Shown here piece by piece: positions 1 to 7,829 of a stretch of DNA of 48,227 bases. Numbering within the stretch: position 1 is the stretch's first letter; each line of letters opens with the position of its first letter. Position numbers and translations under genes: made by a program. Origin of the DNA: a bacterium (GTDB lineage: Bacteria > Ratteibacteria > UBA8468 > B48-G9 > JAFGKM01); assembly GCA_026414725.1 (NCBI GenBank), contig JAOAIL010000005.1:30501-78727 (forward strand), written 5' to 3'. Below the pieces are notes generated by a model that did no database searches, was not told the DNA's origin, and saw only the letters and a program-made list of their open reading frames with translations.

Positions 1-354
1 AAAGACCTTCTTACTCTTTTTTGCTGCCTTTATCATTTTATCTGCATCAGAAACAGTAACTGCTATCGGTTTCTCTGAAAGTACATGTAACCCATTCTTG
101 AAGGCATATATCGCTATCTCAGGATGAATCCAGTGTGGTGTAGCAATAATAATGGCATCAGCAAGTCCACTCTTTATTGCTTTCTTATAATCTGTAAAAA
201 ATGGGACTTCAAATTCTTTCCCTTTTACCTCAGCTACCTCTTCTTCTATATCACATACAAAGGCAAGTTCTACCTCTTCTAATTCCTTTATACTTTTACA
301 ATGTCCTGTTCCCATACCTCCAACACCAATAACTCCAATTCTTACTTGTCCCAT
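1..354 (-). CDS. Gfo/Idh/MocA family oxidoreductase, N-terminal part (runs off left edge)
   Basis: The first 118 residues of an NAD(P)-dependent oxidoreductase of the Gfo/Idh/MocA family are visible; the reading frame stays open at base 1. The N-terminal Rossmann fold shows the dinucleotide-binding glycines GVIGVGGMG at residues 7-15 and the family's EKP motif at 94-96 (SEKPIAV), whose lysine is normally catalytic. The ATG at 354 sits behind a strong AGGAGG ribosome site at 364-369. Members oxidise or reduce sugars and cyclitols; the substrate cannot be told because the C-terminal substrate domain is outside the window. It is transcribed divergently from the next gene and has a plausible promoter of its own. 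Confidence 0.93.
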   Translation of the reverse strand, partial: MGQVRIGVIGVGGMGTGHCKSIKELEEVELAFVCDIEEEVAEVKGKEFEVPFFTDYKKAIKSGLADAIIIATPHWIHPEIAIYAFKNGLHVLSEKPIAVTVSDADKMIKAAKKSKKVF

Positions 355-381
355 CCGTCTCTTCCTCCTTTATTTTTTGAT

Positions 382-413
382 TTTACTTATGTAAAATTTT
401 AAGATAATATAAT
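382..413 (+). promoter_or_regulatory. Possible rightward promoter before the small membrane protein gene
   Basis: A perfect TATAAT at 408-413 lies 27 bases before the ATG at 441. The best upstream hexamer, TTTACT at 382-387, is 20 bases away, which is long. The -10 is convincing and the -35 is weak. Confidence 0.35.
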
Positions 414-420
414 ACATAAG
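386..420. repeat. Perfect 8-bp inverted repeat flanking divergent -10 elements
   Basis: CTTATGTA (386-393) and its exact reverse complement TACATAAG (413-420) are separated by 19 bases. The interval contains the -10 boxes of both divergent promoters. The layout is that of an operator for a dimeric regulator, but no bound protein can be named. Confidence 0.45.
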
Positions 421-434
421 AAAACAAAAATCAA
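406..434 (-). promoter_or_regulatory. Sigma-70-like promoter of the leftward Gfo/Idh/MocA gene
   Basis: On the minus strand TTGATT (429-434) is followed after 17 bases by TATATT (406-411). This is a reasonable -35/-10 pair for the gene starting at 354, about 45 bases downstream of the expected start point. Position and spacing fit; activity is inferred. Confidence 0.5.
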
Positions 435-440
435 GGAAAG

Positions 441-659
441 ATGAATAATAATATTGACTTTAATTCTGACGACTGGAAAGAAAAAATAAAAGGAAAAAGC
501 CCGGAAGAGATAGCACAGATAGTAGGGAACTACTATGAAGAAAAGTATGGAAGAGAAAAATTCTGGACACCGAGAATGATAGGGTTGACTGTCTTTATTC
601 TTATAATGCTTTTACTCTTCATACTGTTCTATCATCTCCTGGCAAATATTGCAAAATAG
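441..659 (+). CDS. Small single-pass membrane protein, unknown function
   Basis: A 72-residue protein with a charged N-terminal half (about residues 1-45, rich in Lys, Glu and Asp) and one C-terminal transmembrane helix of Ile, Leu and Phe (about 48-68). No signal peptide is seen, so a tail-anchored topology with a cytoplasmic N-terminus is likely. The ATG follows an AAGGAAAG purine stretch immediately upstream and a TATAAT box. I do not recognise a family. It lies just before a polyprenyl-phosphate sugar transferase gene in the same direction and may be co-transcribed with it, so an envelope role is possible but not shown. Confidence 0.7.
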   Translation: MNNNIDFNSDDWKEKIKGKSPEEIAQIVGNYYEEKYGREKFWTPRMIGLTVFILIMLLLFILFYHLLANIAK

Positions 660-675
660 AAGATTAATCTATTTT
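653..675 (+). terminator. Weak AT-rich hairpin with T-run after the small membrane protein gene
   Basis: AAAATAGA (653-660) pairs with TCTATTTT (668-675) around a 7-base loop and runs into more T residues. The stem has only two G-C pairs and overlaps the stop codon. It resembles a very weak intrinsic terminator or attenuator just before the next start codon. Confidence 0.3.
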
Positions 676-689
676 TTTTGACTAATACG

Positions 690-1784
690 ATGTGGCCATA
701 TGTATATATCATAGTTTTTTTAACAGGTGCTCTTTTGTCATTTTTTTTAACACCATTGGCAGAAATAATTGCACGGCATTTTAATATAATATCTATTCCT
801 TCAGAGAGAAGTGTCCATAAAATTCCCATGCCTCTGTTAGGAGGACTTGGTATTTATTTTTCAATTCTTATCACCATCTTAACAGGAATAACTGCTATCA
901 GGTCCGGTTTTTTTACTTCCTATTTATCAGAATACATAGCAGGGATTCAAAGTGTACAGGGGAAATTACTGGCAATCCTCTTCGGTGGAGGAATAGTCGT
1001 TGCCTTTGGTATAGTGGACGATGTAAAAACATTAAAAGCGAAGCAGAAATTATTTCTTCAGATATGTGCCTCTATAATCATCTTTGCTGCAGGCATTCGT
1101 TTATCTCTAACCAATACTATTCCATCTTTTTTTCTAACCATCTTCTGGCTTATTCTTATGATGAATACTTTTAACCTTATGGATAATATGGATGGTTTGA
1201 GTGGAGGTGTTGCTTTTATAAGCGGTTTAATCCTTTTTGTATTTGCAGTAAGGATGGGACAGTTATTTGTTGCAACTATACTGGCTGTTTTTTTAGGAAG
1301 TATTGCCGGGTTTTTAAAACATAACTTCCCACCTGCAAAAATTTTTATGGGTGAATGTGGAAGTGCATTTTTAGGATATTTCCTCGGAACTGCTTCTATC
1401 CTTCTAACATTTTATAAATACCAAGAACATCAAACATTTCTACCCATATTTGCTCCTTTAGTTGTATTTTCTATTTTATTCTTTGATACACTCTCTGTTA
1501 TATGGATAAGAAGAAAAAGAGGCATTCCTGTATTTCAGGCAGATAGAAACCACCTTTCTCATCGTCTCGTTGACTTAGGTATGACAAATAAACAGGCAGT
1601 TTTATTTATATACCTTTTGACACTCTGTACAGGAATGGGTGCACTCTTACTCGGCAGTTTAAATATATTTGGCGGGCTTATGGTTCTATTTCAGGTATTT
1701 ATCATTCTCTCTATTGTAGGGATACTTGAACTAACAGGAAGGACCAAAGAAAGGAATAGCGATGGAAAAAAGGGCATGGATTGA
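690..1784 (+). CDS. wecA: Undecaprenyl-phosphate sugar-1-phosphate transferase (WecA/TagO type)
   Basis: Polytopic integral membrane enzyme of the MraY/WecA/TagO family, which moves a GlcNAc-1-phosphate-type group from a UDP-sugar to undecaprenyl phosphate and so starts O-antigen, enterobacterial common antigen or wall polymer synthesis. Family signatures are present: DDVKTLKAKQK with the acidic pair at 110-111, the NTFNLMDNMDGL motif from 159, FMGECGSAFLGY, and HLSHRL near residue 288, where MraY would differ. About ten hydrophobic segments are visible. An upstream TTG at 678 is in frame, but neither start has a clear ribosome site; ATG 690 is preferred because the first membrane helix begins directly after it. 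The end overlaps alr by 23 bases. Confidence 0.85.
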   Translation: MWPYVYIIVFLTGALLSFFLTPLAEIIARHFNIISIPSERSVHKIPMPLLGGLGIYFSILITILTGITAIRSGFFTSYLSEYIAGIQSVQGKLLAILFGGGIVVAFGIVDDVKTLKAKQKLFLQICASIIIFAAGIRLSLTNTIPSFFLTIFWLILMMNTFNLMDNMDGLSGGVAFISGLILFVFAVRMGQLFVATILAVFLGSIAGFLKHNFPPAKIFMGECGSAFLGYFLGTASILLTFYKYQEHQTFLPIFAPLVVFSILFFDTLSVIWIRRKRGIPVFQADRNHLSHRLVDLGMTNKQAVLFIYLLTLCTGMGALLLGSLNIFGGLMVLFQVFIILSIVGILELTGRTKERNSDGKKGMD

Positions 1785-2856
1785 GATTGATATACAGAAA
1801 ATAATAAGAAATATTGAAATAATAAAAGGATATACAGGGAAAAAGTTTATGGCATGTGTTAAAGGAAACTGCTACGGGATGGGAATGTGCAAAATTTCAA
1901 AAGCGATAGAAGATTATGTTGAAATGTTTGGTGTGGCAACAACATCAGAAGCAGTAGAGTTAAGAGAATCTGGAATAAAAAAACCTGTGCTTGTTATGGG
2001 ACCTGTAATACCCGGTGATGTTGAAACACTTATCACAAACAATATCCATATTACACTCTTCAGTGATGAGGTGCTTAGAACAATAGAGAAAGCAATAAAA
2101 AAGAGAGAGAGAACAGCAAGAGTACATATTAAAGTAGATACCGGATTAGGCAGGATAGGCGTTAAACCAGAAAATACACCAGAGTTTTTAGAAAAAGTGG
2201 CATCTATAAAAGGTATAACCATTGAAGGTATATTCTCACATTTTGCAACAGCCAGCTGGAAGGATAAGACATATGCAAAAATACAGTTGAAGAGATTTAC
2301 GGATACATTAAAAAATATAGAAAAGTTTCACATCCCCTTAAAACATATAGCAAACTCACCTGCTATACTTAACCTGCCTGAGGCATACAGAAATTTTGAT
2401 ATGGTAAGAATTGGTCTTTTACTTTTCGGTGTCTATACTGAAAGACACCTGCATAAGAAATTATCCTTTGAACGGGCGTTGAAAGGATTCTGCAGAGTAC
2501 TTTATACAAAACAGGTGCCTAAAGATACTTTTTTAAGTTATGGCCTCACTTATAAAACTAAAAGGAGAAGTCAGATAGCCACTACAGGTATCGGATATGC
2601 AGATGGACTAAAAAGAGGGCTTTCTAACAAATTTTATTTTTTATGGAAAGACCAGAAGGTAAAAATTGTTGGGAATATCTGTATGGACCAGACACTCGTT
2701 GATACAACAGGCAAAAATATCAGAATAGGAGATACACTACAGGTATTTGGAGATAACCTTGAGATTGAAGAGATGGCAGAAAAGTTAAATACAGTGCCAC
2801 AGGAGATTCTCTGTGGATTTGGAAGTGAAAGGATGGAAAAGATATATAAAGTATGA
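1762..2856 (+). CDS. alr: Alanine racemase
   Basis: PLP-dependent interconversion of L- and D-alanine for peptidoglycan, in the cytoplasm. The 364-residue length is typical. Lys34 in ACVKGNCYG is the Schiff-base lysine, DTGLGRIG at 126-133 and RIGL near 216 are family motifs, and Tyr260 in LSYGLTY is the second catalytic base from the partner subunit. The NICMDQ segment near 305 carries the Met/Asp of the active-site entrance. The start overlaps the preceding transferase gene, so translational coupling is likely. All key residues are in place. Confidence 0.95.
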   Translation: MEKRAWIEIDIQKIIRNIEIIKGYTGKKFMACVKGNCYGMGMCKISKAIEDYVEMFGVATTSEAVELRESGIKKPVLVMGPVIPGDVETLITNNIHITLFSDEVLRTIEKAIKKRERTARVHIKVDTGLGRIGVKPENTPEFLEKVASIKGITIEGIFSHFATASWKDKTYAKIQLKRFTDTLKNIEKFHIPLKHIANSPAILNLPEAYRNFDMVRIGLLLFGVYTERHLHKKLSFERALKGFCRVLYTKQVPKDTFLSYGLTYKTKRRSQIATTGIGYADGLKRGLSNKFYFLWKDQKVKIVGNICMDQTLVDTTGKNIRIGDTLQVFGDNLEIEEMAEKLNTVPQEILCGFGSERMEKIYKV

Positions 2857-2871
2857 ATTGAAAATATAACT

Positions 2872-3669
2872 ATGAGCAAAAAATTAGATTGTACAATTGA
2901 ATTAAAAAGATACAGAGAAACAATAGAAAAATACTTAGATATAACTTTACCACCAGCAAACACAGAGCCAAAATTGCTTCACAGGGCAATGAGGTACAGT
3001 GTATTTTCAGGCGGAAAAAGATTAAGACCTCTTCTTGTACTGGTTGTTGGCGGGATGTTAAAGATAGAAAAAGAAAAACTATTACCTGTTGCATGTGGTA
3101 TTGAATTAATACATAACTTTTCCCTCATACATGATGACCTGCCTGCGATGGATAATGATGACTTCAGAAGGGGGAAAAAAACCTGCCACAAAAAATTTAG
3201 TGAGGCAGTTGCCATACTTGCAGGAGATGCACTTTTAACACTCGGTTTAAAACTTGTTGGAGAAACAGGTAATGTTCCTTTGATAAAAGCAACCGCTGAT
3301 GCTATTGGCTCAGAGGGGATGGCAGGAGGACAGGTATTTGACATTATGTATAAGAACAAAAAAATATCAGGGACTTTAAAGAAAAATATTGATATTATGA
3401 AAACAGGAAAATTATTCCAGCTATGTTTTTCAGCACCACTTTTCTTCAAAAGGTTTGATAAAAAGATTCAAACGAAAATGTTGAATATCAGCAGTAATTT
3501 TGGGCTTGCCTTCCAGATAAGGGACGACATGGAAGATGGAGAGGGCAATGTAGAAGTATTAAAACGTAGTTTATCATTACTGTACAAGGAAATGAAAAAT
3601 GATATTGCTTTCTTCGGGGAGAAAGGAGCACTTTTATCATATATAGTGGAAAACCTTTACAAGTTTTGA
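2872..3669 (+). CDS. ispA: Polyprenyl (farnesyl/geranylgeranyl) diphosphate synthase, short form
   Basis: Trans-isoprenyl diphosphate synthase joining isopentenyl diphosphate to an allylic primer, probably feeding undecaprenyl phosphate and quinone synthesis. The first Asp-rich motif DDLPAMD is at 88-94 and the second, DDMED, at 218-222; GGKRLRP at 47-53 and KTGKLF at 177-182 are also conserved. At 265 residues it is about 30 shorter than usual. The missing part follows the second Asp-rich motif, where family members normally carry a Gly/Lys/Ser/Thr-rich diphosphate-binding segment. Activity is therefore likely but not certain. It sits 15 bases after alr. Confidence 0.87.
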   Translation: MSKKLDCTIELKRYRETIEKYLDITLPPANTEPKLLHRAMRYSVFSGGKRLRPLLVLVVGGMLKIEKEKLLPVACGIELIHNFSLIHDDLPAMDNDDFRRGKKTCHKKFSEAVAILAGDALLTLGLKLVGETGNVPLIKATADAIGSEGMAGGQVFDIMYKNKKISGTLKKNIDIMKTGKLFQLCFSAPLFFKRFDKKIQTKMLNISSNFGLAFQIRDDMEDGEGNVEVLKRSLSLLYKEMKNDIAFFGEKGALLSYIVENLYKF

Positions 3670-3727
3670 CATCCATTAAAAGATTTAGTAGAATAGGACT
3701 ATATATAAATTAAGTCAGGAGGGCTAA

Positions 3728-4483
3728 ATGGCAATTATAGAAACCAGAGAATTAACCAAAGTATATAGATTGAGTAAAAATAAAGAAGTAATTGCATTAA
3801 ACAAAGCAACAATGAGTATTGAAGAAGGAGAAATCTTTGGGATTCTTGGTCCAAATGGTTCTGGTAAAACCACCTGTCTTAAACTTCTCTTAGGTATTGC
3901 ATTCCCTACTGAAGGAGAGATAAGTATAATGGGAGAAAACCAATACTCTGTAACAGCAAAAAAGAATATCGGCTTTTTACCTGAAAATCCTTATTATTAT
4001 GATTATCTTACAGGTCCAGAAATACTGAAGTTCTATGGTAAACTTTTTGATATTCCTGTGTCCACTATATCAAGCAGAACCGAAGAACTTCTACAACTGG
4101 TGGGTTTATATGACGCAAGAAATCTATCTCTAAGGCATTATTCTAAAGGTATGCTTGAAAGGATAGGACTTGCAGCAAGTTTAATAAATGACCCTAAAAT
4201 CCTTATTCTGGATGAACCGACCACAGGACTTGACCCCATCGGTTGTAAAGAAACGAGAGACCTGTTGATAAAATTGAATAAAGCGGGTAAAACCATTTTA
4301 CTTTCAAGCCATTTTCTATCAGAGGTAGAAAGGGTATGTACAAGAATAGCCATCTTCCACAGAGGTTATCTTTTAACATCAGGAACACTTAATGGATTAA
4401 TGAAAGAATATCAGGCAGAAAACCTTGAAGAACTATTTGTCAAAACCATTGAAAAGTTTGATATAGAAAAAAAAGAAGGATAA
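3728..4483 (+). CDS. ABC transporter ATP-binding protein (ABC-2 export type)
   Basis: Cytoplasmic ATPase of an ABC-2 type exporter. Walker A GPNGSGKTT is at 41-49, the signature loop is degenerate (HYSKGMLERIGLA, near 138), and Walker B ILDEPTTGLD is near 160, followed by the switch His in LLSSHFLSEV. The pattern is that of NatA/NosF-like and multidrug or copper-related exporters, but no substrate can be assigned. An AGGAGG ribosome site lies just before the ATG. The permease follows after 14 bases and is the obvious partner. Confidence 0.92.
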   Translation: MAIIETRELTKVYRLSKNKEVIALNKATMSIEEGEIFGILGPNGSGKTTCLKLLLGIAFPTEGEISIMGENQYSVTAKKNIGFLPENPYYYDYLTGPEILKFYGKLFDIPVSTISSRTEELLQLVGLYDARNLSLRHYSKGMLERIGLAASLINDPKILILDEPTTGLDPIGCKETRDLLIKLNKAGKTILLSSHFLSEVERVCTRIAIFHRGYLLTSGTLNGLMKEYQAENLEELFVKTIEKFDIEKKEG

Positions 4484-4497
4484 AAAGGGAGAAAAAA

Positions 4498-5262
4498 ATG
4501 AAGAAGGTATGGACTATAGCACTTAATACTTTTCACGAGTCATTAAGGAAAAAAACATTTTACATCCTGCTTGTAGTTGCACTCGTAGTTATAGGTGCTT
4601 CCAGATTCTTTTCCTTTCTTGCAGCAGAAGATGAAATTAAGATGATAAAAGATGTAAGTTTTTCTACTATTGAATTTTTTGGTGCTCTTATTGCTATATT
4701 TACAGCACTCGTCGCTGTCTCAGGAGAGATAGAAAAACGGACCATTTATACCCTCCTTTCCAAACCTATCACGAGAAGTAATTTTGTAGTCGGAAAATTG
4801 ATAGGACAGTCACTGATTATACTCTTAAATGTTATCCTTATGAGTATCTTTTTCATTATATTATTGCTGATTAAAAAAAGTCCACCAGATATAGAAACAT
4901 TTAAAACTGTATTTCTCATCTTTATTGAACTTGTACTTATTGGCTCAATTACACTCACAGTAGCAACATTTGCAACAGATGCATTCAATATCATCTTTTC
5001 CTTCTTCCTTTATATTGTTGGGCATCTTATATCTTATGGTAAATCTCTTCTTGAAAGAGTGGAAAACATTGTTCTAAAAGGCCTCGGTGAGATGTTATAT
5101 ACCGTCATTCCAAATTATGAAAATTTTAATATCAAAGACAAAGTAGTTGTAGGAGTACCTGTATCCTGGCAGTATGTAGGACAAACCTTTCTTTACGGAA
5201 TTATATACATAGCAATTGTGGTATTAATAGGCATCTATTTCTTTAATAAGAGGGAAGTATGA
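4498..5262 (+). CDS. ABC-2 type transporter permease
   Basis: A 254-residue integral membrane protein with six likely helices. The start is typical of NosY-like ABC-2 permeases (IALNTFHESLRKKTFYILL), and the cytoplasmic motif GEIEKRTIYTLLSKPITRSNFVVGK (near residues 72-97) is the family's coupling segment. It forms the channel for the ATPase encoded just upstream. Its last four bases overlap the start of the TPR gene (ATGA), so the three products are probably made in a fixed ratio. Substrate unknown. Confidence 0.9.
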   Translation: MKKVWTIALNTFHESLRKKTFYILLVVALVVIGASRFFSFLAAEDEIKMIKDVSFSTIEFFGALIAIFTALVAVSGEIEKRTIYTLLSKPITRSNFVVGKLIGQSLIILLNVILMSIFFIILLLIKKSPPDIETFKTVFLIFIELVLIGSITLTVATFATDAFNIIFSFFLYIVGHLISYGKSLLERVENIVLKGLGEMLYTVIPNYENFNIKDKVVVGVPVSWQYVGQTFLYGIIYIAIVVLIGIYFFNKREV

Positions 5263-6242
5263 ACAGGAAACTTAATAGAGTATTTCTTTTAATCGCTATC
5301 TTACTTTACATTCCGTTAGGACTTCTACAGGTAAAAATTAACTATAGAAGAACTATAGAGAATCTTGAAAGTAGAATGCTTCTTATGCCAGGTCAGATGG
5401 CTGGAAGTTTAGTTTTAAGTGGGTTTAGAGGAATTGCAGCTGACCTTTTGTGGTTAAATATAGAGGACTACTGGCATAAAGGACAACACTATAAAATGTT
5501 GCCTCTATTTGATGCGGTAAGCTGGTTGCAACCAGAATATGTAACTGTATGGGCAGTAGGTGGATGGCATATGGCATACAACATCTTTGCTGATATAGCA
5601 AATGATTCGGAAGCAACTTATAAAAAATTCAAAGAAATGGTTGAAGGATTTAATAGTGCAGAAAAAAGAGAGATACAACGAGTTATTGATATTGTTGACG
5701 GTGCCCGGAAAATGAAAGAAGACCTCTCTGCATATTATAATAAATGGCTTAAAGAGAAGGAAATACCTGAAGGAAAAGCACAGATTACAAGATATATGGA
5801 AGAACTGAAAAAATTTGAAGGAAATAAAAAATACCAAAACGTAATAGAAACTGCTAAAGTAATTGTCTCTATTCCATTAGAACAGATAAAATGGTATGAA
5901 AATGGTATAAAATTTCTTAAAAAAGGTGTTTCTTACAATCCTGAAAAATATGATGTATACTTTGAACTTGGCTGGACATACTACCACAAAGGACAGGACT
6001 ACCCCAATGCTGTTAAATATCTTGAGAAAGCAGTGAAATTTCCACATCCTGCTTATGTGGACAATGTTCTCGCACACTCATATGAACTTAACGGACAGGT
6101 TGATAAGGCATTAGAACAATGGGAGAAACAACTTAAGTCAGGTAATTTTACAAGTATAGCAGAAAGGGCAATTAGATGTATTAAACAGGAAGGTGCTTTT
6201 AATCCTAAAAGAAGAAAGATGTTAGGAATAGATAAAGATTAG
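5259..6242 (+). CDS. Membrane-anchored TPR protein linked to the ABC exporter
   Basis: A 327-residue protein with an N-terminal membrane anchor (about residues 7-25) and the rest probably outside the cytoplasmic membrane. A conserved-looking block follows the anchor (GFRGIAADLLWLNIEDYW near 52-69, then aromatic-rich WLQPEYVTVWAVGGWHMAYN near 86-105). Two or three tetratricopeptide repeats follow at about 215-300 (NPEKYDVYFELGWTYYHKGQ, then ANAVKYLEKAVKF-like helices). TPRs mediate protein contacts, so it may couple the ABC exporter to an envelope partner; that is inference from the four-base overlap with the permease. Confidence 0.82.
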   Translation: MNRKLNRVFLLIAILLYIPLGLLQVKINYRRTIENLESRMLLMPGQMAGSLVLSGFRGIAADLLWLNIEDYWHKGQHYKMLPLFDAVSWLQPEYVTVWAVGGWHMAYNIFADIANDSEATYKKFKEMVEGFNSAEKREIQRVIDIVDGARKMKEDLSAYYNKWLKEKEIPEGKAQITRYMEELKKFEGNKKYQNVIETAKVIVSIPLEQIKWYENGIKFLKKGVSYNPEKYDVYFELGWTYYHKGQDYPNAVKYLEKAVKFPHPAYVDNVLAHSYELNGQVDKALEQWEKQLKSGNFTSIAERAIRCIKQEGAFNPKRRKMLGIDKD

Positions 6243-6252
6243 GTCATATCCA

Positions 6253-6828
6253 ATGTCTAATCGGGGGAAAATCTTTGTTATTTCAGCACCATCAGGCACA
6301 GGCAAAACAACTATTGCAAAGAAACTTAAAGAGCAGTTAAAGAATATAGAAGTAATAATTACCTGTACCACGAGAAAACCGCGGGCAGGGGAAAAAGATG
6401 GAAAGGACTACCGTTTTATAAGTCCTGAAATGTTTAAAAAAATGATTGAAAAAGGTGATTTTGCAGAATGGGCTATGGTTTATGGTAATTATTATGGAAC
6501 TCCTAAAAACGATATTACATCTGCTATTATTAAAGGAAAGCAAGCACTCTTAATCATTGACACACAGGGAGGTAGAAGTATAAAGAAATTATTTCCAGAA
6601 GCAGTACTTATAGGAGTTCTTCCCCCATCTTTAAAAGAACAGGAAAGAAGAATGAGAGAAAGAAGAGGATTAAAAGAGGAAGAAATACAGCAAAGATTAG
6701 AAGCAGCGAAAGAAGAGAGAAAAGTACTTCTATCTATGTATGATTACCGATTCATAAACAAAGACCTTGAAAACACTATCAACAAAATAAAAAAGGTAAT
6801 AGAAAAGGAGGAGTATATAAATGGATAA
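6253..6828 (+). CDS. gmk: Guanylate kinase
   Basis: ATP-dependent phosphorylation of GMP to GDP, in the cytoplasm. The P-loop APSGTGKTT is at 12-20; the GMP-binding motifs TCTTRKPRAGEKDGKDYRF (from 37) and FAEWAMVYGNYYGTP (near 71-85) and the Arg-rich lid (ERRMRERRG) are all recognisable, and 191 residues is normal. In most members the segment after the GMP site reads D-x-QGA; here it is IDTQGGRSIKK. It lies 10 bases after the TPR gene and overlaps the following oxidoreductase by 8 bases. Confidence 0.94.
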   Translation: MSNRGKIFVISAPSGTGKTTIAKKLKEQLKNIEVIITCTTRKPRAGEKDGKDYRFISPEMFKKMIEKGDFAEWAMVYGNYYGTPKNDITSAIIKGKQALLIIDTQGGRSIKKLFPEAVLIGVLPPSLKEQERRMRERRGLKEEEIQQRLEAAKEERKVLLSMYDYRFINKDLENTINKIKKVIEKEEYING

Positions 6829-7780
6829 AGTAAAGGTGGCTTTTATAGGTGCTGGGGGAATGGCAAACGCTGTTCATTACCCTTCACTTGCAGAGATTGA
6901 GATAGCAAAAATTGTTGGTATATCTGACCTTATAGAAGAAAAAATGCGACAAACAGCAGAAAAATATAAGATTGAAAAGACATTTACTAATTATAAAGAG
7001 CTTATAGAAAAAACATCTCCTGATGCAGTATATATAATAATGCCTCCGCACCATCTCTTTGATATAGCGGCCTACTGTCTTTCACTGGGCCTGCATATAT
7101 TTGTAGAGAAACCCCCTGGTATAACAAAAGAACAGACAAGACAGCTGGCTAATCTTGCTGAGAAAAAAGGAGCTTTGACGATGACCGGATTCCAGAGAAG
7201 ATTCTCCCCTGTTATTAAAGCAGCAAAAAAAAGAATAGATGAAAGAGGTGGAATTCTTCACTGTCAGGCAAATTTTTTCAAAAATTATATAGACAAACCA
7301 CCTTATTATAATGGGGCTATTGATATACTTTCGTGCGATGCTATACACTCAGTTGATATATTAAGATGGATGGCTGGTGAACCCAGAAAGATATCCAGTA
7401 TTGTAAGAAGTATTGATGCCTCATATGATAATTGTTTCTATGCAATGATTGATTTTGAAAGTGGTGCATCTGGATTTCTATCTGCAAACTGGGTATCCGG
7501 TAAAAGGATATATAATGTGGAGATGCATGGAAAAGGAATATGTGCATTTGCAGACCCTGAAGAAAGTGCTGTGGTTTATAAAGATGGTTCAAACGAAGGA
7601 GAAATAATTAAAGCAAAAGAAATAGCAGGAAGTGACCAGTTGTTCAAATTTGCCGGATTCTACGATGAAAACAGACATTTTATAGAGTGTATTAGAGACA
7701 AAAAATTGCCACAGACACATTTCGGCGATAGTGTTAAAACAATGGAACTGGTGGACAGAATCTACCATAGTATAATGTAG
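6821..7780 (+). CDS. Gfo/Idh/MocA family oxidoreductase
   Basis: A 319-residue NAD(P)-dependent oxidoreductase. The N-terminal Rossmann fold has FIGAGGMA at 8-15 and the catalytic EKP motif at 96-98 (VEKPPG). The C-terminal alpha/beta domain carries the usual HSVDILRWMAGEP helix (near residue 180), which supplies the catalytic His/Asp. The ATG follows a GGAGGAG ribosome site inside the end of gmk. It probably acts on a sugar or cyclitol but the substrate is not identifiable. It differs in sequence from the partial family member at the left edge. Confidence 0.92.
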   Translation: MDKVKVAFIGAGGMANAVHYPSLAEIEIAKIVGISDLIEEKMRQTAEKYKIEKTFTNYKELIEKTSPDAVYIIMPPHHLFDIAAYCLSLGLHIFVEKPPGITKEQTRQLANLAEKKGALTMTGFQRRFSPVIKAAKKRIDERGGILHCQANFFKNYIDKPPYYNGAIDILSCDAIHSVDILRWMAGEPRKISSIVRSIDASYDNCFYAMIDFESGASGFLSANWVSGKRIYNVEMHGKGICAFADPEESAVVYKDGSNEGEIIKAKEIAGSDQLFKFAGFYDENRHFIECIRDKKLPQTHFGDSVKTMELVDRIYHSIM

Positions 7781-7829
7781 TAAATGCGCATTGTAAGATG
7801 TGTTTAAGCTCGGTTGTGTGGCTTATAGA

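Noticed and set aside
7781-7829. Possible bidirectional terminator between convergent genes (TAAGC at 7805-7809 and GCTTA at 7821-7825).
   Set aside because: The stem is only 5 bp with an 11-base loop and no T-run follows in either direction.
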